This document shows positions 16,800 to 24,306 of a stretch of DNA of 52,555 bases, piece after piece (within the stretch, counting starts at the first letter, position 1; every line of letters starts with the position of its first letter). The position numbers and the translations under genes are program-made. The notes beneath the pieces are model-generated. The model made no database searches. It was given only the letters and a program-made list of their open reading frames with translations, and was not told where the DNA came from. Source of the stretch: Betaproteobacteria bacterium (GTDB taxonomy: Bacteria > Pseudomonadota > Gammaproteobacteria > Burkholderiales > SG8-39). Location of the stretch: the NCBI GenBank assembly GCA_025356085.1, contig JANXUV010000179.1, positions 1-52,555 of the forward strand. Direction: 5' to 3'.

Positions 16800-17521
16800 G
16801 CGGCGATTATCGCCGAATCGCGCGCCACCTCGCCCAGCAGGATGGCCACGGGCCCGCCGCCGCAACGGGCGGCAAGCGTTGGCAACTGCGCCAGCGTTCC
16901 GGCAAACGCGCGCACGGTCGGCAGCGACGCATTCTCCACCAGCGCAACCGGCGTGGCCGACGGCTTCCCCGCCGCGATCAGGGCCTGTGCGATCGCATCT
17001 GCCTCCCCCGCGCCCATGTAGATGACGGCCGTGTCAGCGGCCAATGCCGCCTTGATCCATTCGTTCGGACGCTCGCCCGGCGCAGTCCTGGTCGTCAGAA
17101 ATGCAACCGAGCGGGCGGAACCCCGTCGGGTCAGCGACACGCCCAGATCCGCGCTGGCGGCGAGCGCGGCGGTGATCCCGGGAACGACCTCGAAACGAAC
17201 GCGTTTTTTCCTCAGGTAGGAAATTTCTTCATGCGCCCGGTCGAACAGCATCGGGTCGCCACCCTTCAGACGCACAACCACCTTGTGCTTGCGAACGGCG
17301 TCCGCGAGCTGCTTGTTGATGAAGTTCTGCGCGGTCGAGTACTGGCCGGAGCGCTTGCCGACTTCGACTTTCTTTGCCTTTGAAGCCAGCAGCAGTATTT
17401 CCTGCGGCACCAGCGCGTCGTGGAACACGATGTCGGCGCACTCAAGAAATTTCGCCGCGCGCAGCGTAAGCAGATCGACTGCGCCGGGGCCCGCGCCTAC
17501 CAGATAGACGGTGCCCGTCAC
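16721..17521 (-). CDS. cobA: Uroporphyrinogen-III C-methyltransferase
   Basis: SAM-dependent methylation of uroporphyrinogen III to precorrin-2, the first step towards sirohaem, in the cytoplasm. Motifs are VYLVGAGPGAVDLLTLRAA (residues 5-23), VVRLKGGDPMLF and the PGITAALA loop; a YMGAG segment replaces the usual YMG. It is a stand-alone enzyme of 266 residues without the CysG oxidase/ferrochelatase part. The final about 24 residues are serine/arginine-rich and arise from reading through the start of the chelatase gene, so they are probably dispensable. The ATG overlaps the cysN stop (ATGA). Its place in the operon ties it to the sirohaem of CysI. Confidence 0.92.
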   Translation of the reverse strand: MTGTVYLVGAGPGAVDLLTLRAAKFLECADIVFHDALVPQEILLLASKAKKVEVGKRSGQYSTAQNFINKQLADAVRKHKVVVRLKGGDPMLFDRAHEEISYLRKKRVRFEVVPGITAALAASADLGVSLTRRGSARSVAFLTTRTAPGERPNEWIKAALAADTAVIYMGAGEADAIAQALIAAGKPSATPVALVENASLPTVRAFAGTLAQLPTLAARCGGGPVAILLGEVARDSAIIAAWPNEQSSSSPTARATRTGRARSSSS

Positions 17522-18801
17522 TCGATCATTCCCGCGGCCACAGTCTGGTTGGTCGCCTCGTCGATGAGGATGAAGGCGCCAGTGGCGCGATCCATCGCAT
17601 AGGGATCCACGAATACCGGCTGCTGCACGGCAAGCGCCGCGTGAACGATGTCGTTCATGCGCACTTCGCCCTCCAGCGGCCTTTGTTCCAGCGTCTGCAC
17701 GTCGATACGATAGTTGATCGCGGCGAACCTAGCTTTCACCGTGCGCGTGGTGTGCCGGAGCAGGTAGCGGCCCCGCGGCGCCAGCGGCTCACTGGCCAGC
17801 CAGCACAACTTCGCCGTGAAAGCCTTCACGGGACGCGGCAGGCGGTGCGCGTCGACGATCATGTCGCCGCGCGACACGTCCACCTCGTCCTCCAGCTGCA
17901 GTGCGACCGAGTCGCCCGCCAGCGCGGAGCCGAGCGAGTCGCCCAGAACGGAAATGCCTTTCACCCTGGTACGCCGTCCGGAGGGAAGCACGATGACTTC
18001 GGCCCCCGTCTGCACCGTGCCCGCCGCAACGCGTCCCATGTAGCTTCGAACCTGTCCACGCGCCACGTACTGCACCGGGAAGCGGAACGGCAGCGAGCTG
18101 TCCGTGGATTCGACATCGATCGCCTCGAGTGCTTCCAGCAGCGTCGGCCCCTGATACCAGCCGAGGTTCGCGCCGCGCTCGACCACCATGTCGCCGCGCA
18201 GCGCCGACATTGGAATGAATAGCAGGTTTGGAATCTCCAGCGGCGCGGCGAAGTTTTCGAAGGACGCCCGCAATGCGGCGTAAACCTCACGCCCGTAGCC
18301 GGCCAGATCCAGCTTGTTCACCGCCACGATGACGTTGCGGATGCCGAGCAGATGCGCGATCAGCAGGTGGCGACGCGACTGCGGCAGCAAACCTTTGGTC
18401 GCATCCAGCAGGACCACCGCCGCATCCGCGGTGGAGGCGCCGGTCACCATGTTGCGGGTGTACTGCTCGTGGCCCGGGGTGTCGGCGATGATGAACTTGC
18501 GCCGGCCGGTGGCGAAATAGCGGTAGGCGACGTCGATGGTGATGCCCTGCTCGCGCTCCGCTTCCAGGCCGTCGGTCAGCAGCGAAAGGTCGAGTTCCCC
18601 CGAGCCGCGCTTCGAGGAAGCGCGCGTCACCGCGGCCAGCTGGTCCTGCAGGATCGTCCTGGAGTCGTGCAGCAGCCGCCCGATCAGCGTGCTCTTGCCG
18701 TCATCCACGCTGCCGCAGGTGATGAAGCGCAACACGCCTCGCGTGTTCCTTCCATCGCCCAGGTCGGCGTGGTTGCGTTCTATTTCGCCCAGCAGGCTCA
18801 T
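17518..18801 (-). CDS. cysN: Sulfate adenylyltransferase subunit 1 (GTPase)
   Basis: GTP-hydrolysing subunit that drives APS synthesis by CysD, 427 residues. EF-Tu-like G motifs are clear: GSVDDGKSTLIGRLL (G1), DTPGHEQYTRNMVTGAS (G3) and NKLDLAGYGREVY (G4), followed by two beta-barrel domains. No APS-kinase (CysC) domain is fused at the C-terminus, consistent with the APS-reductase type of CysH upstream. The ATG at 18801 shares its first base with the last base of the cysD stop. Confidence 0.95.
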   Translation of the reverse strand: MSLLGEIERNHADLGDGRNTRGVLRFITCGSVDDGKSTLIGRLLHDSRTILQDQLAAVTRASSKRGSGELDLSLLTDGLEAEREQGITIDVAYRYFATGRRKFIIADTPGHEQYTRNMVTGASTADAAVVLLDATKGLLPQSRRHLLIAHLLGIRNVIVAVNKLDLAGYGREVYAALRASFENFAAPLEIPNLLFIPMSALRGDMVVERGANLGWYQGPTLLEALEAIDVESTDSSLPFRFPVQYVARGQVRSYMGRVAAGTVQTGAEVIVLPSGRRTRVKGISVLGDSLGSALAGDSVALQLEDEVDVSRGDMIVDAHRLPRPVKAFTAKLCWLASEPLAPRGRYLLRHTTRTVKARFAAINYRIDVQTLEQRPLEGEVRMNDIVHAALAVQQPVFVDPYAMDRATGAFILIDEATNQTVAAGMIE

Positions 18802-19685
18802 CAGAAATACCCTTCCTTCTTGCGCCGCTCCATCGAGGCATCCGAGGTCTGATCGTCCATGCGCGTCGCGCCGCGTTCCGTGAGCGTCGACGAGACGGTC
18901 TCGGCAATGATGGCCTGCACGTCCCCCGCGTCGGATTCCACCGGGCAGGTGCAGCTGATATCGCCGACGGTACGGAAGCGGACCGACAGCTCCTCGCCTT
19001 GCTCACCCGGTTTCGGCGCGAACAGATAGCCATTCCTTCGCATCACCTGGCGCCGGTGCGCATAGTAGATCGAAGGCACTTCGAGCTTCTCGCGCCCGAT
19101 GTACTGCCAGATGTCAAGCTCCGTCCAGTTCGAGATCGGGAACACCCGCACATGCTCGCCCTTGTGCACGCGCGCGTTGTAGAGGTCCCAGAGTTCGGGG
19201 CGCTGGTTCTTCGGATCCCACTGTCCGAATTCGTCGCGGAAGGAGAACACCCGCTCCTTGGCGCGCGCTTTCTCCTCATCGCGCCGCGCGCCGCCGATCG
19301 CCGCGTCGAAGCCGAATTCGGCGATCGCCTCCAGCAGCGTCACCGATTGCGCCGCATTTCGGCTTTCGTCCGCCGAACGCAGCCGTACCGTGCCGCGCGC
19401 GATCGAATCCTCCACCGTTCGAACGATCAGGCGTTCGCCCAGTTCCGCGGCGCGCGCGTCGCGGAAGCCGATCACCTCGTCGAAGTTGTGCCCGGTGTCG
19501 ATGTGCATCAGCGGGAACGGGAAGCGCCCCGGCCGGAACGCCTTCTCCGCCAGGCGCAGCAGCACAATGGAGTCCTTGCCGCCCGAGAAGAACAGCACCG
19601 GATTGGCCGCCTCGCCCGCGACTTCGCGCAGGATGTAGATGGCCTCCGATTCGAGCCAGTCCAGGTGGCTGCGATCGGATTTCAC
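18801..19685 (-). CDS. cysD: Sulfate adenylyltransferase subunit 2
   Basis: Catalytic subunit forming APS from ATP and sulfate with CysN, 294 residues. The PP-loop is FFSGGKDSIVLLRLAEKAF, and family marks FPLMHIDTGHNFDEVI, GARRDEEKARAKER, FPISNWTELDIWQYI and the C-terminal RRKKEGYF are present. The GTG at 19685 overlaps the cysH stop (GTGA); a longer in-frame start at 19736 lies inside cysH and gives an unrelated N-terminus. It forms a tight cysH-cysD-cysN block. Confidence 0.95.
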   Translation of the reverse strand: MKSDRSHLDWLESEAIYILREVAGEAANPVLFFSGGKDSIVLLRLAEKAFRPGRFPFPLMHIDTGHNFDEVIGFRDARAAELGERLIVRTVEDSIARGTVRLRSADESRNAAQSVTLLEAIAEFGFDAAIGGARRDEEKARAKERVFSFRDEFGQWDPKNQRPELWDLYNARVHKGEHVRVFPISNWTELDIWQYIGREKLEVPSIYYAHRRQVMRRNGYLFAPKPGEQGEELSVRFRTVGDISCTCPVESDAGDVQAIIAETVSSTLTERGATRMDDQTSDASMERRKKEGYF

Positions 19686-20383
19686 AGTACTTTCTCCCGG
19701 ATCAATTTTCCATCGGGCGAAAAATGAATTCCGCATTCACTCGCGCCCTGCTCCTCCCACCACCAGCGCCCGGCGCGCGCATCCTCGCCGGCGACCACCG
19801 GCCGCGTGCAGGGCGCGCAGCCGATCGAGCGGTAGCCCTGGTCGTAGAGCGGGTTGTAGGGCACTTCGTAGCCTCCGATGTAGTCCCAGACTTCGGTCTC
19901 GCTCCAATCCGCAAGCGGATTGAGTTTCATCAACTCATGGGTCTGATCGAATTCCTCGATGGCAATGTCACCGCGCAACGCCGATTGCTCGCGCCGCATG
20001 CCCGTAATCCACGCCCGCTTGCCGGTCAAAGCGCGCTTGAGCGGCTCGACCTTGCGGATGCCGCAGCATTCCTTGCGCAGGTCGACGCTCTCGTAAAACG
20101 CGTCGCGCCCGAAGCGCACGATGTACTCGTTCACCGCCTGCGGCCGCGGCCGGTACATGCGCACGGCGATGCCGTAACGCTGCTCGATGCGGCCGACGAG
20201 GTCGAGCGTATCGCCATGCAGTCGCCCGGTGTCCAGCATGAAAATTTCGATCGGCAGGCGCTCGCGGCCGATCAGGTCGGCGAGCACCATGTCTTCGGCG
20301 GAGAGGCTCGAAGCGAGCACGGCGGGACCGTGGTCCCGCGCGACCCTCGCCAGCAGGTCGCGTGCGTCGCTTTCCCTGCTCAT
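19682..20383 (-). CDS. cysH: Assimilatory adenylyl-sulfate (APS) reductase, CysH family
   Basis: 233-residue PP-loop reductase. The cysteine pattern KECCGIRKVEPL (C106, C107) and GCAPCTRP (C189, C192) is the [4Fe-4S] signature of enzymes that reduce APS directly; PAPS reductases of the E. coli type lack it. The catalytic cysteine is C217 in ECGIH. The absence of a cysC kinase gene in the operon agrees with this. The start at 20383 overlaps the DUF934 gene stop (ATGA); the long upstream extension is out-of-frame DUF934 sequence. Many annotation pipelines would call it PAPS reductase by name only. Confidence 0.93.
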   Translation of the reverse strand: MSRESDARDLLARVARDHGPAVLASSLSAEDMVLADLIGRERLPIEIFMLDTGRLHGDTLDLVGRIEQRYGIAVRMYRPRPQAVNEYIVRFGRDAFYESVDLRKECCGIRKVEPLKRALTGKRAWITGMRREQSALRGDIAIEEFDQTHELMKLNPLADWSETEVWDYIGGYEVPYNPLYDQGYRSIGCAPCTRPVVAGEDARAGRWWWEEQGASECGIHFSPDGKLIREKVL

Positions 20384-20775
20384 CGCCCGGCGCGCCTGCG
20401 GAACAGCGGCACCGGCTGCGCGGCGTTGGCCTGGTAGGACTCGCTGAAGTCGCCAAACGCGCGAAGCGCGTCCTGCACGTCCTCGCCTTCGCGCAGCTGG
20501 AAAGAATCGAAGCCGCACTGCGCCATCAACTGCAGGTGATCGCGCGCCACCACGCCGATCGCGCGCAGTTCGCCCTTGTAGCCGTAGCGCTCGCGCAGCA
20601 GTCGGGCGATGGAGTAGCCCCGGCCGTCGCTGTACTTCGGGAAGTTGACCGCGATGAGCTTCAGCCCGGGCAGGCGCTCTGCGAGCGCCCGCGGGTCGTC
20701 CGTCGGCTCCAGCACCACCAAGTCAGGCGGCGAGGGCTCGTCGACGATCTGCTGGTTTCTGATCAAGGTTGGCAT
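20380..20775 (-). CDS. DUF934 protein, sulfite-reductase associated
   Basis: 131 residues of the DUF934 (COG3749) family, almost always beside cysI in proteobacteria. Conserved stretches are FPKYSDGRGYSIARLLRERYGYKGELRAIG and QCGFDSFQLREGED (seen here around residues 45-100). There is no obvious cofactor motif. The start is placed at 20775 (MPTLIRNQQ), which makes the gene overlap the end of cysI by 53 bases. No cysJ flavoprotein is present, so a role linked to electron delivery to, or assembly of, CysI is plausible but only inferred. Confidence 0.85.
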   Translation of the reverse strand: MPTLIRNQQIVDEPSPPDLVVLEPTDDPRALAERLPGLKLIAVNFPKYSDGRGYSIARLLRERYGYKGELRAIGVVARDHLQLMAQCGFDSFQLREGEDVQDALRAFGDFSESYQANAAQPVPLFRRRAGR

Positions 20776-22402
20776 AGACGTTCTTCTTGAATGGATCCAC
20801 TCCGACGCGGTGCACCACGTCGACAAAGCGTTCGTTCTCGCTGTCACGCAGCTCGAGGTAGGTTTCGATCAATCGCTCGATGACGTTCGTTACATCGGCC
20901 CGCGCAAAGGAGGGGCCGATGACTTTGCCGAGCGAGGCAGGCCACTGGTTGCCGCCAATTTCCACCTGGTACCACTCCTCGCCGTTCTTATCGACGCCGA
21001 GAATGCCGATGTGGCCGACATGGTGGTGGCCGCAGGCGTTCATGCAGCCCGAGATGTTCAGATCCAATTCGCCGATGTCGTGCAGGTAATCGAGATCGTC
21101 GAACCTGCGCTGGATCGCCTCGGCGACCGGAATCGATTTGGCGTTGGCGAGCGAGCAGAAATCGCCGCCCGGGCAGGAAATGATGTTGGTCAGCAGGCCG
21201 ATGTTCGGCGTGGCGAGGCCGAGTGCGCGCAGTTCCTGCCACAGCCCGGACAGCTCCGCCTGGCGAACGTCCGCGAAGACGAGGTTCTGCTCGTGCGTGA
21301 CGCGCAGCTCGCCGAAGGAATAGTGGTCGGCCAGGTCGGCGATGCGCTCCATCTGGTCGGAGGTCACGTCGCCCGGCGGCACGCCCGTTTTTTTCAACGA
21401 AAGGCTGACCGCCGCGTAACCGGGCAGCTTGTGCGGATGCACGTTGCGCTTCAGCCAGGCGTTGAACGGCGTCTTCGAGCCGGTGTAGTCCACGTCGGCC
21501 AGCTTTTCATGGGCTGGCCGCGTGAAGCGGCCTTCGATGCGGCGAATCTCCGCCCAGGTCACCGTTGCCGGTCCGTCTCTCATGGGAGCCCACTCGGCAT
21601 CGACTTCCTCGCGGAATTTGTCGATGCCGCGCTCCTTTACCAGGATCTTGATGCGCGCCTTGTGGATGTTGTCGCGCCGGCCGTGCCGGTTGTAGACGCG
21701 CAGGATCGCATCGAGATAGGTCAGCAGGTGCCGCCACGGCAGGAATTCGTTGATGACGTGGCCGACAATGGGCGTGCGCCCGAGGCCGCCGCCGACGATC
21801 ACCCTGAAGCCGACTTCCTTTTCGGCATTTTGGATCGCATGCAGGCCGATGTCATGCACGAAGGTCGCCGCGCGGTCGGCGACCGCGCCGTTGACCGCGA
21901 TCTTGAACTTGCGCGGCAGGTAGTTGAATTCCGGGTGGAACGTCGACCACTGGCGGATCAGCTCGCACCAGACGAAGGAGTCGACAATCTCGTCCTTCGC
22001 CACGCCGGCGAACTGGTCGGCAGTGATGTTGCGCACGCAGTTGCCCGAAGTCTGGATGGCATGCATCTGCACGGTCGCCAGCTCGGCCAGCAGCTCCGGC
22101 ACCTCGGCCAGCTTCGGCCAGTTCAGTTGCAGGTTCTGCCGCGTGGAAAAGTGGCCGTAGCCGCGGTCGTACTTGCGGGCAATGTCAGCCAATTTTCTTA
22201 ATTGTCTTGAACTTAAAAGACCATAAGGAATTGCAATGCGCAGCATGGGCGCGAAGCGCTGCACGTACAGGCCGTTACGCAGGCGCAGCGCGCGGAAATC
22301 GTCTTCGTCGAGCTTGCCATCGAGAAAGCGGCGCGTCTGGTCACGAAATTGCGCCACGCGCTCGTCCACCAGCCGCTGATCGATGTCGTCGTAGATATAC
22401 AT
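20723..22402 (-). CDS. cysI: Sulfite reductase haemoprotein (CysI/NirA family)
   Basis: Six-electron reduction of sulfite to sulfide by a sirohaem-[4Fe-4S] enzyme, 559 residues. The cluster/sirohaem cysteines are C410 and C416 (SCPGGDFC) and C453 and C457 (SGCMNACGHHH). Two NIR_SIR ferredoxin-like halves are recognisable, with GHFSTRQNLQLNW near residue 83 and HEQNLVFADV near 370. The ATG at 22402 (MYIYDDIDQR) is the family start; the longer open frame to 23071 runs through the permease gene. With no cysJ gene nearby, electrons may come from ferredoxin or another partner. It starts five bases after the permease stop. Confidence 0.94.
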   Translation of the reverse strand: MYIYDDIDQRLVDERVAQFRDQTRRFLDGKLDEDDFRALRLRNGLYVQRFAPMLRIAIPYGLLSSRQLRKLADIARKYDRGYGHFSTRQNLQLNWPKLAEVPELLAELATVQMHAIQTSGNCVRNITADQFAGVAKDEIVDSFVWCELIRQWSTFHPEFNYLPRKFKIAVNGAVADRAATFVHDIGLHAIQNAEKEVGFRVIVGGGLGRTPIVGHVINEFLPWRHLLTYLDAILRVYNRHGRRDNIHKARIKILVKERGIDKFREEVDAEWAPMRDGPATVTWAEIRRIEGRFTRPAHEKLADVDYTGSKTPFNAWLKRNVHPHKLPGYAAVSLSLKKTGVPPGDVTSDQMERIADLADHYSFGELRVTHEQNLVFADVRQAELSGLWQELRALGLATPNIGLLTNIISCPGGDFCSLANAKSIPVAEAIQRRFDDLDYLHDIGELDLNISGCMNACGHHHVGHIGILGVDKNGEEWYQVEIGGNQWPASLGKVIGPSFARADVTNVIERLIETYLELRDSENERFVDVVHRVGVDPFKKNVYANLDQKPADRRRALAA

Positions 22403-22407
22403 GGCGA

Positions 22408-23277
22408 TCAGCCGAGCCGATGAGCGAGAAGCGACGCCGCGTTCCGGTTCCGCGACTTGAAATAGGCGACCAGCAGCCAGGCATCGATCAGGCCCGCCAG
22501 CAGCATCGGCCCGAAGGCGAGGGCCCCTTGCGCCAGCGTGAGGTCGGACAGCACGCGCGACAGGCCGAAACCCACCACCCAGACGTCGAAGCTCATGCAG
22601 ACGCGGCGGAAGGTCTCGGCGTCGAGGCGCCGGATGGCGAAGGCGCCAAGCGGAATGCCAAGCAGCACGCCCGGGACAATCAGCCAGACCAAATCGAAAC
22701 TCTGTGTTACGAACAGTCCGAGCTGCCAATAGGCGAACGCCGTCAGCAGCGATTCCGCGACGCGGATCAGCGCGAGGCCTGCGCGGAAGTCCTGCTTCAC
22801 CAGGCCCTGGTTGTTGAACAGCACCGCCAGCGGCGGCCCGGAGATGGTCGTCACCGAATAGAGGAAGCCGAGCCCGGCGCCGAAAGGGACGCCAATCAGC
22901 TTTTCCGCGCGAATCGGCCGGCGCACGCCGGCCGCCTGCACGAGGATGAGCGGCAGCAGCAGCGCGTAAGTGGCGAACTTCAGCCAGCCCGGATGGATCG
23001 AGGCCAGCACGCAGCTGCCGAGCGCCACGCCCGGCAGCAGGCCGATCAGGATGGGATACACCCGTTGCCACACCGCGCGCACGCTGCCGCGATTGATGAA
23101 CAGCACGTACAGGTTTATGAACACTTCGATCAGCACCAGCGCCGGATTCAGGATCCGGCTGGCGTGGAACAGCAGCGCCACCGGCACCGTGAGCGACGAA
23201 AAGCCGTAGCCGAGCGCGCCGTTGACGAAGGCGGCGAAGAACGTGATGCCAAGCAGGGCCCAGGCGGCGTGATCCAT
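22408..23277 (-). CDS. TauE/SafE family sulfite/sulfonate permease
   Basis: Membrane protein of 289 residues with about eight hydrophobic segments. The N-terminal GITFFAAFVNGALGYGFSSL has the TauE/SafE glycine pattern, mirrored in the second half by SGPPLAVLFNNQGL and the conserved Gly/Pro of LIVPGVLLGIPLGAF. It is the first gene of the cys operon, where an ABC sulfate importer is often found in other bacteria. It may import sulfate or export sulfite or related anions; the direction cannot be decided from the sequence. Confidence 0.88.
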   Translation of the reverse strand: MDHAAWALLGITFFAAFVNGALGYGFSSLTVPVALLFHASRILNPALVLIEVFINLYVLFINRGSVRAVWQRVYPILIGLLPGVALGSCVLASIHPGWLKFATYALLLPLILVQAAGVRRPIRAEKLIGVPFGAGLGFLYSVTTISGPPLAVLFNNQGLVKQDFRAGLALIRVAESLLTAFAYWQLGLFVTQSFDLVWLIVPGVLLGIPLGAFAIRRLDAETFRRVCMSFDVWVVGFGLSRVLSDLTLAQGALAFGPMLLAGLIDAWLLVAYFKSRNRNAASLLAHRLG

Positions 23278-23309
23278 GGCGGGCGATGCTACGGACTTGC
23301 CTTATTCTT

Positions 23310-23340
23310 TTGAAATACTATTGTGTTAGTATCTTATAAC
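23310..23340 (+). promoter_or_regulatory. cysB-side promoter with an internal operator-like dyad
   Basis: In the 84-base gap between the divergent permease and cysB-like genes, TTGAAA (23310-23315) and TATAAC (23335-23340) are spaced 19 bases apart, a plausible sigma70 promoter for cysB. Between them lies the perfect dyad ATACTA-N6-TAGTAT (23315-23332), well placed to bind a LysR-type regulator and to control both directions. The region is strikingly A/T-rich. The transcription start and binding are inferred. Confidence 0.4.
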
Positions 23341-23361
23341 CACTTTGTATACTGTAAGCCC

Positions 23362-24306
23362 ATGAAACTTCAGCAATTACGCTATGCCTGCGAGATCGCG
23401 CGCCGCGGATTGAATGTATCGGCCGCCGCCGAAGCGCTGCACACTTCGCAGCCCGGCATCTCCAAGCAGATCAAGAGCCTCGAGGACGAACTGGGCGTGG
23501 AGATTTTCGTGCGCCACGGCAAGCGCATCGCCGCGGTGACCGAGCCGGGCAAGGCGGTACTGGCGATCGCCGAGCGCATTCTTTCCGAAGCCGCGAACCT
23601 GAAGCGCGCCGGCGAAGAGTTCGCCAACGAAAAACTCGGCACGCTCACCGTCGCCACCACCCATACCCAGGCGCGCTACGCGCTGCCCAAGGCGGTGGCG
23701 GCGTTCAAGAAGAAATATCCGAAAGTGCGCCTCGTGCTGCACCAGGGCAACCCGACGCAGATCTGCGAGATGGTGGTGGCCGGCGAAGCCGACCTCGCCA
23801 TCGCCACCGAATCCATCGCGGAGTATCCCGAGCTGGTGTCCCTGCCCTGCTACCAGTGGAACCGCTGCGTGGTGGTGCCGCCCGGGCACCCCTTGCTGAA
23901 GGCGCATCCGCTCACCCTGGAATCGATCGCGCAGTACCCGGTGGTGACCTACGACTTCGCCTTCGCCGGCCGCTCGCAGATCAACAAGGCCTTCGAGAAG
24001 CGCGGCCTGACGCCGAACATCGTGCTCACCGCGCTCGATTCGGACGTAATCAAGACCTACGTCGAACTGGGCCTGGGGATCGGCATCATGGCCCAGATGG
24101 GCTTCGATCCGAAGCGCGACAAGGGGCTGCACGCGCTCGATGCGAGCCACCTGTTCGAATCGAGCACCACCCGCCTTGGCGTGAAGCGCGGCGCCTGGCT
24201 GCGCGGCTACGCCTACGACTTCATCGAGTTTTTCGCGCCGCGGCTGTCGCGTGGGCTGGTGGAAAAAACCGTGATGGAGAAAGCAGGAAGCGCTTACGAA
24301 CTCTAG
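23362..24306 (+). CDS. cysB: CysB-like LysR-family transcriptional regulator
   Basis: 314 residues: a winged-helix DNA-binding domain (1-60, QQLRYACEIARRGLNVSAAAEALHTSQPG) and a type-2 periplasmic-like effector domain. The segment TTHTQARYALP around residue 100 is the CysB hallmark, with the threonines that bind sulfate or N-acetylserine in enteric CysB. The start at 23362 (MKLQQLRYA) was preferred over an in-frame codon at 23323 lying in the promoter dyad. It diverges from the sulfate assimilation operon, its expected target. The 3' end overlaps the convergent depolymerase gene by four bases. Confidence 0.93.
   Translation: MKLQQLRYACEIARRGLNVSAAAEALHTSQPGISKQIKSLEDELGVEIFVRHGKRIAAVTEPGKAVLAIAERILSEAANLKRAGEEFANEKLGTLTVATTHTQARYALPKAVAAFKKKYPKVRLVLHQGNPTQICEMVVAGEADLAIATESIAEYPELVSLPCYQWNRCVVVPPGHPLLKAHPLTLESIAQYPVVTYDFAFAGRSQINKAFEKRGLTPNIVLTALDSDVIKTYVELGLGIGIMAQMGFDPKRDKGLHALDASHLFESSTTRLGVKRGAWLRGYAYDFIEFFAPRLSRGLVEKTVMEKAGSAYEL

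Noticed and set aside
17518-18801. Possible APS-kinase domain fused to CysN
   Set aside because: The frame ends after the second barrel domain; no second P-loop is present.
20723-23071. Long N-terminal extension of the cysI frame into the permease gene
   Set aside because: The added 223 residues are Arg/Ala-rich and lie out of frame inside the permease gene; MYIYDDIDQR at 22402 is the family start.
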